From Neurospora tetrasperma FGSC 2508 (taxonomy: Eukaryota > Ascomycota > Sordariomycetes > Sordariales > Sordariaceae), in NCBI RefSeq assembly GCF_000213175.1, contig NW_009799101.1:2123154-2187153 (forward strand): a DNA stretch of 64,000 bases, written 5' to 3'. The translations under genes and the position numbers were made by a program. Shown here piece by piece: positions 62,092-64,000 of this stretch. Each line of letters opens with the position of its first letter. Within the stretch, counting starts at the first letter, position 1. The notes under the pieces are model-generated. The model was not told the DNA's origin, did no database searches, and was given only the letters and a program-made list of their open reading frames with translations.

Positions 62092-62567
62092 AAACCGTTA
62101 TCTATATAAACTATTATAGTAATAAAATTATTCTTATAAATTTAAATAGCCAAAATATTAACTACTTTAATAGAGTTGGTAAATATTGCGGCTAATTGAA
62201 ACTATATAATTCTAGGGCTATTTTAAAAAATATCTATATAGTACGCTTATTGCCGCTAAGCGGAATAATAAGTACTAAATCTCGCTAGATTATTATATAC
62301 CCTTTATGGAGTATTAAATTCCTTAAAATACTACGTATAACTACTTGGGCATTTTTAAAAAAAGTAATAGAAATCTAAATAGAATCCTCTTATATTTAAA
62401 GTAAATCCTAATACCGTACTATTATTCAATTTATTCCAAAATTATTTTGAACTTTCGGTCCTAATTAAAACCGTTACCTATATAAACTATTATAGTAATA
62501 AGATTACTCTTATAAATTTAAATAATTATAATATTAACTACTTTAATAGAATTAATAAATATTGCGG
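62092..62567. repeat. Direct repeat, two copies of about 100 bp
   Basis: Copies at 62092-62191 and 62468-62567 share AACCGTTA.CTATATAAAC and end in AATATTGCGG, with mostly transition differences. A GGGTAG(T/C)T..TTCTATTAGAAG segment also recurs beside them (62062 and 62565). Confidence 0.75.
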
Positions 62568-64000
62568 GTAGCTAATTCTATTAGAAGAGGGTTATATAGA
62601 ATTATAATAATTATAATAACTATATATTCGTATATTTTAATAATTTTTCTAAATCGGTTACTACCTATATAAATATATTACTCTCTATTGGGTAGAAAAC
62701 GTATATAAAATCTTAAACTATATCGTCCGGACGAAGTTTACTTCTATATTAAATAATATATTAGTTAAGTCTAATAATATCTTTTACAACTCCTCTTCAA
62801 CGTTAGTAATCCGTTTATAGAGTATATATTTAAATTCTTTTAAAGAGGCAGACTTCTATTTAATATACTCTATACCCGATTGTAACGCTTTATACGAACC
62901 CCGAACCTAAGAACTAATAATTTTAAACCTATATTATATATCCCGAGCGAATAATTCTAAAGTAGGGGCCTTTATAAGCGTAAATACTAAACGATCGTTT
63001 ATTCTATTAACTTCCTTCTCAAACTCTTAAGAAATATACCAATTTACAAATTCTGTTCCCTGTTATTATATTCAATTAAAGTAAACGCACCACCGGGAAA
63101 TAACTTAGTAATTCTAAACTATTAAAATTAGGTTTAGCTACCTCTTTAATAATATTTAGACTAACAGCCTTCTTATTTACTAGGACCCAATCCTATCAAA
63201 CAGAAGGAAACGTAATAAATAATTCGTCCGAGAATGAAAATTGTATACGCCTTAAAGTAAAGTAATTACCGAATATTCTTTCGAATTATTAAATTATTAC
63301 AATAAGTATTCGAGAGCGTTAAAAGTATTTTACTATTCTATTTATTTTTTAAAGTCAACTTCCAATTATATAACCTGAAATAACGATCTTAATTGTATAT
63401 AAAAATCTCCAATTCGGGTATAGAGATCGGAATTATATATTAATCGGTAGGTAATAACTTGTATAGGCTAATATTATTTTAATACTATTAGAATCCTTAG
63501 TATAATATTATTCGTCATTATATTAGTATTGAATAAAAATAAATTAAAAGCGCGTATAATAAAGTAAAATTAAGGAGGGTAGTAATACGTAATATTGGTA
63601 ATAGCGAGGACGGTTAATTAGTAGTCCGGTTTAATTGATTCTATAATAGTAAATTCGAAGGGACTTTTAACCTCGTCCTAAATAGAATCTATATTAAACG
63701 AGCGGCCAAATTCGACGAACTTATATATACAATTAATTTAAAAAGTAATTCTAATAATATTATTCTCTTTAATTATCTACCGCAATATAAAAAGGAGTAT
63801 ATCCAGCGGTTAACTACGTAATATTAAATCCGTCTAGTATATTTAAATAAATTAATTTAAATTATTATATAGGTAGGACTATATATACCTCCCCCCTCCC
63901 TATCTATATCGCTATCTACTTCTATTAAATATTCGGTATTAAGCTTCGTTAAATATTCATTGTCTAAATACTCTTCTACTCTTTATTTCCCCTACGTACT

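Larger units (their letters stand above)
58381..64000. other. RIP-mutated AT-rich sequence, identity unknown
   Basis: About 5.6 kb of AT-rich DNA running off the window. A + frame remains loosely open just after the helicase (about 58600-59100) if RIP stops are ignored. Tandem and direct repeats within are listed separately. I found no transposase, reverse transcriptase or LTR pair here. Confidence 0.4.

Noticed and set aside
35041-64000. AT-rich block as a mitochondrial DNA insertion
   Set aside because: Contains LTRs, Copia and Gypsy pol and helicase relics with transition-type damage, which fits RIP rather than organelle DNA.

Overview
The window looks like a filamentous ascomycete chromosome segment of the Neurospora/Sordaria type. 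It has short (about 55-130 bp) GT-AG introns, GC-rich codon choice, pyrimidine-rich leaders, and a sharp switch at about 35.04 kb from normal sequence into extremely AT-rich DNA. In that AT-rich block retrotransposon proteins can still be read once TAG/TAA are taken as former CAG/CAA and N/I as former D/V. That pattern is repeat-induced point mutation (RIP). Two runs of N are assembly gaps (6029-6972 and 52627-53148).

Left part (1-21.2 kb) is gene-dense: a truncated oligopeptide (OPT) transporter on -, a mitochondrial-type 3-oxoacyl-ACP synthase (CEM1-like) on +, a CBP3-type ubiquinol-cytochrome c chaperone on + broken by a gap, dihydrofolate reductase on -, a YPP1/TTC7-type TPR protein on - with an initiator exon that is only the ATG, RIX1 (60S ribosome biogenesis) on +, a WW-domain protein on -, and a secreted GH16-family protein on + with a possible GPI tail. 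These are single-copy housekeeping genes, and I see no cluster logic beyond convergent and divergent pairs.

Middle part (21.2-30.6 kb) is gene-poor. It holds a 624-bp non-autonomous DNA transposon with perfect 105-bp terminal inverted repeats flanked by TA, several homopolymers, some coding-like scraps without a confident gene model, and the long pyrimidine-rich leader of the next gene. From 30.57 to 33.20 kb lies a four-exon BNI4-like gene whose C-terminus carries an RIxF-type PP1-docking motif.

Right part (35.04-64 kb) is RIP-destroyed repeat DNA. I read it as a Ty1/Copia element on + (LTRs at about 35041 and 56226) into whose 3' end a Ty3/Gypsy element on - was inserted (LTRs at about 40659-41547 and 55489-56043). 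The left Gypsy LTR carries a further 328-bp insertion. Beyond the Copia element is a relic of a RecQ-type DExH helicase (about 57.06-58.38 kb), then short tandem repeats and unassigned AT-rich sequence. No gene in this block can be functional as it stands.
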